Positions 53,736 to 63,274 of a stretch of 64,000 nucleotides of DNA are shown here, in pieces. The notes under the pieces are model-generated. The model worked only from the letters and a program-made list of their open reading frames with translations. It did no database searches and had not been told where the DNA came from. The position numbers were made by a program, and so were the translations under genes. Origin of the DNA: Dehalococcoidia bacterium. GTDB lineage: Bacteria; Chloroflexota; Dehalococcoidia; Dehalococcoidales; UBA3254. Positions within the stretch are counted from its first letter, which is position 1. Each line of letters opens with the position of its first letter. Location: the NCBI GenBank assembly GCA_025361145.1, contig JANYAV010000009.1, positions 1 through 64,000 on the forward strand, written 5' to 3'.

Positions 53736-54212
53736 GTGAATTTTCAGGAAATTAGCAGACAACTACGTAAAAATGGTCATAAAGTTACACCCCAGAGAAT
53801 GGCAATAATCCAAACTGTTCTGGGAAGCACTGAACTGCTGACGCCCTCCTCTATTTTTGAGAAAGTCAAAAAAACCGATCCCGGAGTGGGGGAGGTGACT
53901 GTCTACCGCACTCTTAACATACTTGAATCACTGGGAATGGTCTGTGTAGTACACACAGACGAAAAAACGCACAGTTATATCAGCTGTCCCACAGAGCATC
54001 ACGATCATTTGATTTGCTCAGATTGTGGGAAAGTAGTGAATTTTACTCACTGTGATCTAGGGACCCTGGAGAAACGACTAACCGCGGAAAGCGGTTTTAA
54101 TATTAACGATCACCGTCTGGATTTTTACGGGCGGTGTGAAAAATGCGATAGAAAACAGTGCAAGGCAAAAACCCCTGCTGAAATTCGTACTCACCGGGAG
54201 TCATGTCATTGA
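53736..54212 (+). CDS. Fur-family metalloregulator (Zur/PerR-like)
   Basis: The 158-residue repressor starts at GTG. A winged helix (VTPQRMAIIQTVLGSTELLTPSSIFEKV, GEVTVYRTLNILESLGMV) is followed by the metal site TEHHDHLICSDCGKVVNF and a C-terminal CEKCDRKQC. Two Cys pairs suit a structural zinc. Because it precedes a zinc/manganese-type ABC importer in the same operon, a zinc-uptake repressor is the best guess. Confidence 0.88.
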   Translation: MNFQEISRQLRKNGHKVTPQRMAIIQTVLGSTELLTPSSIFEKVKKTDPGVGEVTVYRTLNILESLGMVCVVHTDEKTHSYISCPTEHHDHLICSDCGKVVNFTHCDLGTLEKRLTAESGFNINDHRLDFYGRCEKCDRKQCKAKTPAEIRTHRESCH

Positions 54213-55123
54213 AATATATCTGCTTCTTAGTCTCAATTATCTTGGCGATTGTTCTTTTAATAGGTTGCCAGCCGGTTAAAACCAGTATGGGAGATAAAAA
54301 AACCATTGTCGTCACCTATTCCATTCTGGGATCTCTGGTCAAAGAACTGGTAGGAGACCAGGCGGATGTAATCATTTCCATTCCGAACGGACAGGATCCT
54401 CATGAATGGCAGCCTTCCGCGAGAGACATTGAAAATATTAATAAGGCCTCGCTGGTGGTCTGCAATGGACTGGGGTTAGAAAGCGGCCTGACAACAATTT
54501 TGACCAAGGCTAAATTGCGGGGAGTCCCCGTTTTCACAGCGACCGATTATATCACGGTAAGGCACGTAGGAGCCGGTGAAGGGATTCCCGCGGGTGATCC
54601 CGATCAAGCTGTAGGAGCAGCCGATCCCCACATCTGGACGGATCCACTTACCATGCAAAAGGTAGTGGTTGCCCTGAACCACCAACTGAAGACAGAATTG
54701 AGCCTAAATGCCGAAGCTGAATCTCAACGGCTGCAGGAGGAGTTAAACGGATTAAACCAGGAAATACAGCAGATCCTAAGTCCACTGGCGATTTCTGACA
54801 GGAAACTGGTAACCGGACATGAATCTTTAGGATATTTAGCGGAGCGTTATGATTTTAAATTGATCGGCGCCATCGTACCCAGCATTTCCACTCAAGCAGG
54901 GGTGTCAGCTTCCGATCTAGCGGCCTTGAAAATCCTGATCCAGGAAAACAAGGTCAAAGCCATTTTTACCGAGTTGGGCACCTCTGCGGCAGCGGCTGAA
55001 GCTATTGGCAAAGAAACCGGGGTCAAGGTAGTAGAATTAAACACGCATAAACTGCCTGCGGACGGCCAATACACCACTTTTATGAAGACCCTTGTCATAA
55101 ACATAGTTGAAGCCCTAAAATAA
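54203..55123 (+). CDS. Metal ABC transporter substrate-binding lipoprotein
   Basis: The 306-residue protein has lipobox LIGC near residue 22 and the cluster A-I fold. Likely metal ligands are the His in GQDPHEWQPS, the His in ADPHIWTDPL and the His in GHESLGYLAERY. It captures Zn2+ or Mn2+ outside the membrane. No His-rich loop is present, which is usually taken as a zinc marker, so Mn cannot be excluded. Overlaps the regulator gene by ten bases. Confidence 0.9.
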   Translation: MSLKYICFLVSIILAIVLLIGCQPVKTSMGDKKTIVVTYSILGSLVKELVGDQADVIISIPNGQDPHEWQPSARDIENINKASLVVCNGLGLESGLTTILTKAKLRGVPVFTATDYITVRHVGAGEGIPAGDPDQAVGAADPHIWTDPLTMQKVVVALNHQLKTELSLNAEAESQRLQEELNGLNQEIQQILSPLAISDRKLVTGHESLGYLAERYDFKLIGAIVPSISTQAGVSASDLAALKILIQENKVKAIFTELGTSAAAAEAIGKETGVKVVELNTHKLPADGQYTTFMKTLVINIVEALK

Positions 55124-55138
55124 TCTTCAGGATATAAT

Positions 55139-55990
55139 ATGGATTGGTTGATTCACCCTTTTATAGCTAATGATTTTATGCTGCAGGCCCTCCTGGCGGG
55201 GGTACTGGTCTCAATTGCCTGCTCTGTAGCTGGAACGTTCGTAATTTTGCGCGGCCTATCTTTTATTGGCGACGCACTGTCACACGGCGTGCTGCCAGGC
55301 ATCGCAGTGGCTTTTCTGGTAGGTGTTCCCGGCATTCTGGGAGCGGCAGTCGGGGCAGCTTTTATGATCGGTGGAATTTCCCTGATCACCACCCGCTCCA
55401 AACTCTCCTCAGATACCGCCATCGGCCTGCTTTTCGTAGGCATGCTTTCATTGGGCGTAATTATTATCTCCCATTCCAGTTCCTTCAGCGGAGATTTAAC
55501 GCGTATCCTTTTCGGTGAAATTCTGGGCATTAGCACACAATCTCTCATACTACAACTAGTCGCTACTCTAGTAATTATCGTTATCACGGCTATCTGTGCT
55601 CGGCCATTTTTACTGCTCAGTTTCGACCCAGAACAAGCGCAGGTAGCAGGATTTTCCTCGCGTTTGTACCATAACATCATGCTTTTTATCATCGCTTTAA
55701 CCGTCATCGTATCCTTTCAAACGGTGGGTACTCTTTTGGTCTTCGGCCTATTAATCGCGCCCGCCGCCGCCGGGGCGCTGCTAGCCCGCCGGATTCAAAT
55801 CATGATGATCTGGGCAGTCGTTTTCGGCATACTTTCGATGTACATCGGTCTCCTGCTTAGTTATTACTTCAATTTGGCCGCCGGTGCTTCCATCATATTG
55901 GTCACCGTGCTTATTTTCTTCATCGTTTTCATTATCCAAAATATACGCAGCCGCAAATTTTTTTCTCACAGGGGAAAAGCCCATGGATAA
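55139..55990 (+). CDS. Metal ABC transporter permease
   Basis: The 283-residue protein has about eight helices of the ABC-3 (ZnuB/MntB) family: ILRGLSFIGDALSHGVLPGIAVAFL near the start and FSPEQA-like FDPEQAQVAGFSSRLYH later. It forms the membrane channel with the neighbouring ATPase and binding protein. It overlaps the ATPase gene by eight bases. Confidence 0.92.
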   Translation: MDWLIHPFIANDFMLQALLAGVLVSIACSVAGTFVILRGLSFIGDALSHGVLPGIAVAFLVGVPGILGAAVGAAFMIGGISLITTRSKLSSDTAIGLLFVGMLSLGVIIISHSSSFSGDLTRILFGEILGISTQSLILQLVATLVIIVITAICARPFLLLSFDPEQAQVAGFSSRLYHNIMLFIIALTVIVSFQTVGTLLVFGLLIAPAAAGALLARRIQIMMIWAVVFGILSMYIGLLLSYYFNLAAGASIILVTVLIFFIVFIIQNIRSRKFFSHRGKAHG

Positions 55991-56768
55991 AAATATATAT
56001 CTTCATGCCAGCCGCCTTGATATAGGTTATAAAGACGAAGCCATAGTCGCAGATATCAATCTGGAACTGAAAAACGGGCAAGCGCTGGCTTTGATCGGGA
56101 CTAACGGCTCGGGCAAATCCACCTTGTTAAGGACAATCGTCAATCTGCTGAAACCTCTCAACGGAGCTTTAACAGTCTTTGGCAAAGCCCCGGGAACCTC
56201 TCCCAGCAGAGTTGCGTATCTTGGGCAGTTCCATCACGGCGGTTTCATTTTACCCCTTCGGGCTATTGAGGTGGTGCGTATGGGTCGTTTCCCGATGCAC
56301 GGCCTGACCGGACGCATGGGTAAAGAAGATGATGAGATTGTACATTCAGCCATGCGTATGATGCACATCGAGAAATTGGGGGAGATGCCCTTACGTTATA
56401 TGTCAGGTGGACAGCAACAACGCACCTATCTGTCCCAGGTACTGGCCCACCGGGCAGACCTGTTGGTGCTGGATGAACCCACCGCCGGTTTGGATGCCGG
56501 AGGCCGCGATCTATATTTACAAGCCATGCGCAGTGAACTGGCCCGAGGTGCCGCGGTGATCTCAGCAACACATGACATCCAGGAAGAAGCTAATATGTGC
56601 GACCATGTCATGCTGCTGGCACGCAAGGTGATAGCTTACGGTCCTCCATCAACTACACTTACACCTGAAGCCCTGCTGGAGACGTTTGGTATCGTAGTCA
56701 CAGGGGACAAGCGCCTGAGAGTTATTGAAAGTGTGCACGGACACGATCATGGTGAAGACCAGCACTAG
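55983..56768 (+). CDS. Metal ABC transporter ATP-binding protein
   Basis: The true start is ATG 55983, inside the permease end, giving 261 residues. Walker A LIGTNGSGKSTLLR, signature YMSGGQQQR, Walker B LLVLDEPTAGLD, and SATHD are complete. The C-terminal end is His/Asp-rich (HGHDHGEDQH), which may sense or store metal. It closes the operon regulator-binding protein-permease-ATPase. Confidence 0.93.
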   Translation: MDKNIYLHASRLDIGYKDEAIVADINLELKNGQALALIGTNGSGKSTLLRTIVNLLKPLNGALTVFGKAPGTSPSRVAYLGQFHHGGFILPLRAIEVVRMGRFPMHGLTGRMGKEDDEIVHSAMRMMHIEKLGEMPLRYMSGGQQQRTYLSQVLAHRADLLVLDEPTAGLDAGGRDLYLQAMRSELARGAAVISATHDIQEEANMCDHVMLLARKVIAYGPPSTTLTPEALLETFGIVVTGDKRLRVIESVHGHDHGEDQH

Positions 56769-56783
56769 AAACCTGTATAAAAT

Positions 56784-58490
56784 CTAATTTTCTTCAGAGT
56801 GCTCAAAAGCTGGCATATTTTGATCGTCCCGCAATTTGTCCAGGATCTGTTCCCTCTCGGGTTTCCCCATCCCTGAAACATTGAAAATCTTTTTCAAAAA
56901 GCGGAAGCTAGCTTCATATTCGGGACTAACTAATTCCGTTACCCCCAAACGCCTTAACTGCTCTGCCTCCCTCCCGCGATGAGCACGCACAATGATCTTG
57001 AGTTGAGGGTTAATTTCAAGCGCGCTTTTAACCGTGGTGATAGTCGCCAGAGGGTCAGGAAAAGCCACAATCAAGGCTCGCGCGTTTCCCAAGTCTAAAA
57101 GTTGTAATACCCGTACGTTGCTAGCATCCCCAAAAATACAAGAATAATCACAGCTCTGCGCCTCAGCAATACGTTCAGGATCGCAGTCCACTACAATATA
57201 GGGAATCCCAGCGGTTTTAAGCCCATAAGCCACGCTTTGTCCTATCCTGCCATACCCTGCGATGATCACCCCGTTTTTAAATCCGCTTAAGTCCAGACTA
57301 CCCGCAGAATCATTAATAATAATACCGTCTGATAGTCTGGCCAGATTCTGGTAGATGCGTGAGAAGACGCTCATAGACACAGGGGTCAGCAACATCGTTA
57401 CAATAGCGCCAGCGATGATTAGATTATAAAAATCCCCTGAGGCAAACCCTGCAGCCACGCCACCCTGAGCCAGGATAAAACCAAACTCGCCAATCTGAAA
57501 CAATCCCGCTCCGGCTAATAGTGCAATTCTACCGCTATATCCGAAACCTTTGAGAACTCCATATACTACCAATATCTTAAAAATGGTGATCACAGCTACA
57601 ATAGCCAGCAGCAAGGTCCAGTTTTGTAAAACGAAGCGTGGTTGTAACAGCATTCCTAAGGAAACAAAAAAGAGAGTGGCAAAAATATCACGGAGAGGCG
57701 TTATTTCAGCTAGAGCTTGATGAATAAAGCGGGTGCGTCGCAGGATCAGCCCAACCAAGAAAGAACCAAAAACGGTAGACAGACCAAAAATCTGGGTCCC
57801 AGCGGCGGCTCCCAGGCATAATACCAGCACCGTCAATAAAAATAGTTCTTTTGAGCGGACACCGCCGACTTTACCCATCAACCAGGGCAACAGCCATAAC
57901 CCGGCCACCACAGCCGCCGCCACGAAAGCCGCTGTTTTCCCGATGGCCACCGCCACAGCCAGCGGCATATTGGTTACATCTCCACTTAAGAAAGGAATCC
58001 CCAGCATCATGACCACTACACTAACATCTTGAAGAATAAGAATGGCGATCATGATGCGTCCGTGGACGGAATCCAGTTCACCGCGATCGGTCAAGATCTT
58101 GAAACAGACTGCGGTACTGGAGAGAGAGATGATCAGACCGAAAAGTAAACTCTCGGGCAGTGACCATTTGAAAAGTAACAGACCAGCCAGCAAACCAACC
58201 ACGACGGTGGCTAATATCTGGATTAGTCCGCCCCACAGACCCACCCTACCCACCTGTTTAAACTGACTGATGGAGAATTCCAAGCCCAGGGTAAACATCA
58301 ATAAGGCTACACCAATGGTAGCTACTGTTTCAACCATACCTTGATCAGAAACCCAGCCCAGGGCGTTGGGCCCAATAACAGCACCCACGACCAAATAACC
58401 CAAAATAACCGGCTGCTTCAAACGATGGGCGACCATACCGCCCACCAGAGCCGCCGCTAATAAAATCGTAAAGCCCAGAAAAGTATTCAA
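56784..58490 (-). CDS. CPA2-family cation/proton antiporter with TrkA-N domain
   Basis: The 568-residue protein has 12 or so helices of the KefB/GerN type (LGYLVVGAVIGPNALGW, FTLGLEFS, SLSSTAVCFKILTDRGE), then an RCK/TrkA-N Rossmann domain (about 405-530; VIIAGYGRIGQSVAYGLKTAG, VDCDPERIAEAQ, GDASN). It exchanges K+ or Na+ for H+ and is gated by nucleotide binding in the cytosolic domain. It is convergent with the metal importer operon. Confidence 0.9.
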   Translation of the reverse strand: MNTFLGFTILLAAALVGGMVAHRLKQPVILGYLVVGAVIGPNALGWVSDQGMVETVATIGVALLMFTLGLEFSISQFKQVGRVGLWGGLIQILATVVVGLLAGLLLFKWSLPESLLFGLIISLSSTAVCFKILTDRGELDSVHGRIMIAILILQDVSVVVMMLGIPFLSGDVTNMPLAVAVAIGKTAAFVAAAVVAGLWLLPWLMGKVGGVRSKELFLLTVLVLCLGAAAGTQIFGLSTVFGSFLVGLILRRTRFIHQALAEITPLRDIFATLFFVSLGMLLQPRFVLQNWTLLLAIVAVITIFKILVVYGVLKGFGYSGRIALLAGAGLFQIGEFGFILAQGGVAAGFASGDFYNLIIAGAIVTMLLTPVSMSVFSRIYQNLARLSDGIIINDSAGSLDLSGFKNGVIIAGYGRIGQSVAYGLKTAGIPYIVVDCDPERIAEAQSCDYSCIFGDASNVRVLQLLDLGNARALIVAFPDPLATITTVKSALEINPQLKIIVRAHRGREAEQLRRLGVTELVSPEYEASFRFLKKIFNVSGMGKPEREQILDKLRDDQNMPAFEHSEEN

Positions 58491-58625
58491 AGGCTAAAAC
58501 GCTCCTGATACTGGATTTACACTTATGCTAACAGGTTAGTGTGGATATGAAGTAAGGTATTTTGGTTATCTGGATAACTTTTGCCTACTAATTCCTAATA
58601 CACTATAAAACAAGGTTAGTCCACT

Positions 58626-59057
58626 CTATCTCTTGATATCCAGGTCGAAGGCTTTCAAAGAATGGTTAGTATCACGTAAGAAAGCGATCAAAGAAATGAT
58701 TAGAGAGATCATAGAGCAGACAAACAAGCTCCCAATCAACCATGGACTACCGGTATTCATAGCGGCGGTCAAGAACAGGGAAATAATTAGGATGGCGGCA
58801 AAGATTCCGCAAAGGACAGCGAAAACGATGGACTGCTGTAAAAGAGCAGCGCGGCGAGAGAGGATTTGTAGCTGCATATCGTAGCTGGAATGTTCAGACG
58901 GAGATTTATCGCGCCACTCCCGCACCAGAGCCCGTCCTCGATCAACCACCCGCCCCAGACGGTTGGTAAGGGAAAGTATTAGAAGTCCCACGCCGGAAAT
59001 CAAGACAGCAGGCCCGATAGCCACCTGTAAAATCGGAATCATTTCAATTATACTCAT
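58626..59057 (-). CDS. DUF2721 family membrane protein
   Basis: The 143-residue protein has three helices and the DUF2721 pattern: QVAIGPAVLISGVGLLILSLTNRLGRVVDRGRAL near the start, then QLQILSRRAALLQQSI. The function is unknown. It lies between the antiporter gene and the rRNA promoter and points away from both. Confidence 0.8.
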   Translation of the reverse strand: MSIIEMIPILQVAIGPAVLISGVGLLILSLTNRLGRVVDRGRALVREWRDKSPSEHSSYDMQLQILSRRAALLQQSIVFAVLCGIFAAILIISLFLTAAMNTGSPWLIGSLFVCSMISLIISLIAFLRDTNHSLKAFDLDIKR

Positions 59058-59112
59058 GCTGTAAATATAGCACCCTAGAAAAACAAATGTCCATAGCCAT
59101 CCGCGCGGGCTA

Positions 59113-59142
59113 TTGACAAAGCTAAAGCGACGGTGATATAGT
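59113..59142 (+). promoter_or_regulatory. rRNA promoter P1
   Basis: TTGACA and TATAGT are 18 bp apart, upstream of the 16S leader. The 59058-59374 stretch has no gene; it holds the two promoters and the processing stem. Confidence 0.65.
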
Positions 59143-59236
59143 TATTAAGGTTTCTGAAGTGCCCCTCAGCCACAGTATCTCAATGATAGACTAGTTGGGG
59201 GTTTGAAAATTCAATTTTTACCCCAACGGGGTATTG

Positions 59237-59265
59237 TTGACAAAAAAACAGGAACCTGCTAATAT
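59237..59265 (+). promoter_or_regulatory. rRNA promoter P2
   Basis: TTGACA and TAATAT are 17 bp apart, about 110 bases before the 16S 5' end. Tandem promoters are usual for rRNA genes. Confidence 0.65.
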
Positions 59266-59295
59266 AGCAAAGTTGTCCCAAAAAAGACGACGAGA

Positions 59296-59324
59296 ACCTT
59301 AACAACTGGATAGCGGAAGGAAGT
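59296..59324 (+). other. 16S processing stem, left arm
   Basis: ACCTTAACAACTGGATAGCG and on to AAGGAAGT pairs almost perfectly over 29 bases with 60948-60976, downstream of the 16S. The stem encloses the whole gene, as for RNase III processing. Confidence 0.85.
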
Positions 59325-59374
59325 TTTTCTAGCAAACAATTATCAAGGATTAACGAGCACAATAAACACTTCAA

Positions 59375-60878
<1,504 letters not shown>

Positions 60879-60947
60879 TTAGGGAGATGAAATTGGTGTG
60901 AACCATTTTCTTCCAGATCGATACTTATTAAGCAATTAGTAAGTGGT

Positions 60948-60976
60948 ACTTCCTTCCGCTATCCAGGTGTTAAGGT
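60948..60976 (+). other. 16S processing stem, right arm
   Basis: The reverse complement of 59296-59324 with about one mismatch. It lies between the 16S end and tRNA-fMet, so processing would also free the tRNA precursor. Confidence 0.85.
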
Positions 60977-60996
60977 CGATTTTTCTAGGCGACCGA

Positions 60997-61071
60997 CGCG
61001 GGGTGGAGCAGTGGCAGCTCGTCGGGCTCATAACCCGAAGGTCGTGGGTTCGAATCCTACCCCCGCTACCA
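60997..61071 (+). tRNA. Initiator tRNA-fMet (CAU)
   Basis: Acceptor CGCGGGG/CCCCGCT with an unpaired first position (C1 against T72). The anticodon stem TCGGG/CCCGA with three G-C pairs encloses CTCATAA, so the anticodon is CAT. Both are initiator traits. T arm GTGGG-TTCGAAT-CCTAC, encoded ACCA end. It lies 21 bases after the 16S processing stem, in the same transcript. Confidence 0.93.
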
Positions 61072-61089
61072 ATTTTCATATTTTAGTAT

Positions 61090-61143
61090 CTTATTTTACA
61101 ACTGGGGATTATACAGGTCACTTGTTCAGGGAAATGAGATAAA
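61090..61143 (+). repeat. Conserved post-tRNA element, copy 2
   Basis: Matches 21263-21316: TTTTACAA, GATTATACAGGTCAC, TTCAGGGAAATGAG and TAA. It lies 19 bases after tRNA-fMet and is followed by a terminator. Confidence 0.6.
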
Positions 61144-61148
61144 TCAAA

Positions 61149-61178
61149 GCTCTCCGATTTAAGTCGGAGAGCTTTTTT
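61149..61178 (+). terminator. Intrinsic terminator of the 16S-tRNA-fMet transcript
   Basis: GCTCTCCGA-TTTAAG-TCGGAGAGC forms a perfect 9-bp stem followed by TTTTTT. Confidence 0.9.
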
Positions 61179-61250
61179 GCATTGATAGAACAAAACAGCA
61201 GAGACTGGTGTTTTAGTCAAATGCAATCTATAATAAACCTGTAAATCAAT

Positions 61251-61345
61251 GGGGGCAGAGAGGTTCCGGTGGGCTTCGCAGGCTTCAAACCTGTTGGAGG
61301 GCACTTTGTGTCTTTGGTGGGTTCGACTCCCATCTGCTCCCGCCA
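61251..61345 (+). tRNA. selC: tRNA-Sec (UCA)
   Basis: A 95-nt tRNA with an extended acceptor (GGGGGCAGA/TCTGCTCCC), G discriminator and encoded CCA. Anticodon loop CTTCAAA gives TCA, which reads UGA. The long extra arm (GGAGGGCACTTTGTGTCTTT) and T arm TGGG-TTCGACT-CCCA complete the Sec form. A TATAAT box at 61229 lies upstream. It is 20 bases from the convergent selB stop. Confidence 0.93.
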
Positions 61346-61364
61346 AAACTTTATCAGTAAAAAC

Positions 61365-63227
61365 TTATCCCTTGGTACCTGCTACCCTATCATCCCCAAC
61401 CCTTCGGGTAAGTCTCTTTTCGTCCATGTGGTCCAGAAGCGCCTGAGTGAATTTACGACTGTTCTGAAACATATTCCTGACTTCAGCCAAAGTGACTTTC
61501 CCATTTTGCTTGATAAGGGCTAAAACTTGGGTGGTCATCGTCCCATAAGCTGAGGTTAAAAAGGTGACCCCCGCGGTGGTTTTAACCACCAGACCTTTCT
61601 CGACTAAAAGATTAAGTAGATCTGGTTCCAAAACCATATTCGGGGAAGGGGAAAAAGGATTTTCAGCTAGCTCATTTAAATAAGTATCGATTTGGGTTTG
61701 CTGTTGAGAGGTAAGCTGGATTTGATAACTGGACAATGAAATCAAGCCCGATCTTTCCACCAGTAATTTTTCAGTTAGCAATTTTTTTATAACTTCAGAA
61801 GACCATGATCCCAGTTTTATTTTATTTGCAACTTCGGCTTTAGGGATGCCTATTCTGAGAGGATATTTGCGATGAAAATCAGTCACGATAACCGCAATAT
61901 TATCTACCACTCGTCCCCAACCTGAATCTGTTAAGATCAGACTGTCTGTCCCTCCCCCAAAAGAGACTAATTTACCTTGCTGAATCAGATTATCTACGGC
62001 CCTTTGCATAATCTTGGGGTCCATGTTGTTCAAGGCTAATAGCTTTTCCCTTTCCAGAGACTGTTTGTTTTTAAAAGCCCCCAATATGATTTCCTCTATC
62101 TTCCCTTCACTTCTAGTCTTAAGGTTAGCAATAATCTCAGGACGAAAACGCTGATAACGTTTTTCGGGATGAACTTCCAGAATAATACCGCCTCCAAGAG
62201 TATCGTTGGGAGAACGGACTACATAATGGTCATTATTAACCGCGGCCAGAGGACTATCTAAGACAAACTGAACCCAGGTGGTTTCACCAGGCTTAATTTC
62301 TTCTTTTTCCAGCAAACGTATTCGGGCGATAACCTCCGCAGACCCAGTGTGAAAACTCACCTCGGTATTATGGCGCAATGGACGATTAGGCTGAGGCAAC
62401 AAACAAAACCTTGCATCTAATAAAGTGGTTGTCTGCAACCAACCAGGTTTGGTAAGCACATCCCCTCTTTTTACTTCCGCGGGGCTTACGCCCGTCAAAT
62501 TAACTGCCACGCGACTTCCGGAAACGACACTCTGAAGCGGGGTTTTATGTGTTTGCAAACCCCTAACACGGGATTTGAGACCTGTTGGCAGTATTTCTAC
62601 TTCCTGATCAACCGTTAACCTGCCATCAATCAGGGTCCCGGTTACTACAGTTCCCGTACCCAGGATCGTAAATACTCGATCGATGGGTAATCTGGGTTTA
62701 CCAATATCCCGGCGGGGAAGGGAGGAATTCAGCTCGCGCTCTATAGTTGCTTTCAGTTCAGAGAGTCCCTGTCCAGTGATTGAAGATACTGCGACAACTG
62801 GAGCTTGCGCAAAACTGGTCGACTGCAGCAATTCCTCAATCTCCATTCCCACGAAAGTAATCTGATCCTGATCAACCAGGTCAGATTGAGTAATCACAAC
62901 CACAGCCTTGGGCACTTCCATGAGGTCGAGGATGGCAAGATGTTCGCGAGTCTGCTGTTTGATGGATTCATTAGCAGATACCACAAGCAGAACCAAATCC
63001 ATGCTGCTAACCCCTGCCAGCATGTTATTAATAAAATGCTCATGACCGGGGACATCGATCACACCCACTTCAAGGCCGCCCGGTAATTTTAACCAGGCAA
63101 AACCCAATTCGATCGTCATCTCCCTGGCTTTCTCTTCAGCCAGACGATCTGGATCGATACCAGTCAAAGCATGAACCAGAGTAGATTTTCCATGGTCAAC
63201 ATGACCGGCGGTACCTATGACGAACAA
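61365..63227 (-). CDS. selB: Selenocysteine-specific elongation factor
   Basis: The 620-residue GTPase delivers Sec-tRNA to UGA codons with a SECIS hairpin. G domain (1-170): GTAGHVDHGKSTLVHALTG, DVPGHEHFI, and TQSDLVD in place of NKxD. Domains II and III follow (about 175-350; GTGTVVTGTLIDG, LQTHK). The last 250 residues contain winged helices that bind SECIS RNA. It lies 47 bases after selA on the same strand. Confidence 0.95.
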   Translation of the reverse strand: MFVIGTAGHVDHGKSTLVHALTGIDPDRLAEEKAREMTIELGFAWLKLPGGLEVGVIDVPGHEHFINNMLAGVSSMDLVLLVVSANESIKQQTREHLAILDLMEVPKAVVVITQSDLVDQDQITFVGMEIEELLQSTSFAQAPVVAVSSITGQGLSELKATIERELNSSLPRRDIGKPRLPIDRVFTILGTGTVVTGTLIDGRLTVDQEVEILPTGLKSRVRGLQTHKTPLQSVVSGSRVAVNLTGVSPAEVKRGDVLTKPGWLQTTTLLDARFCLLPQPNRPLRHNTEVSFHTGSAEVIARIRLLEKEEIKPGETTWVQFVLDSPLAAVNNDHYVVRSPNDTLGGGIILEVHPEKRYQRFRPEIIANLKTRSEGKIEEIILGAFKNKQSLEREKLLALNNMDPKIMQRAVDNLIQQGKLVSFGGGTDSLILTDSGWGRVVDNIAVIVTDFHRKYPLRIGIPKAEVANKIKLGSWSSEVIKKLLTEKLLVERSGLISLSSYQIQLTSQQQTQIDTYLNELAENPFSPSPNMVLEPDLLNLLVEKGLVVKTTAGVTFLTSAYGTMTTQVLALIKQNGKVTLAEVRNMFQNSRKFTQALLDHMDEKRLTRRVGDDRVAGTKG

Positions 63228-63274
63228 ACTCTTGCTCCACTAATAAATTGTTTATGTAAAATACTAGTATTGAA

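Noticed and set aside
61083-61523. ORFs across tRNA-Sec and the selB 3' end
   Set aside because: They overlap tRNA-Sec, the terminator and selB in other frames, with no supporting start signal.
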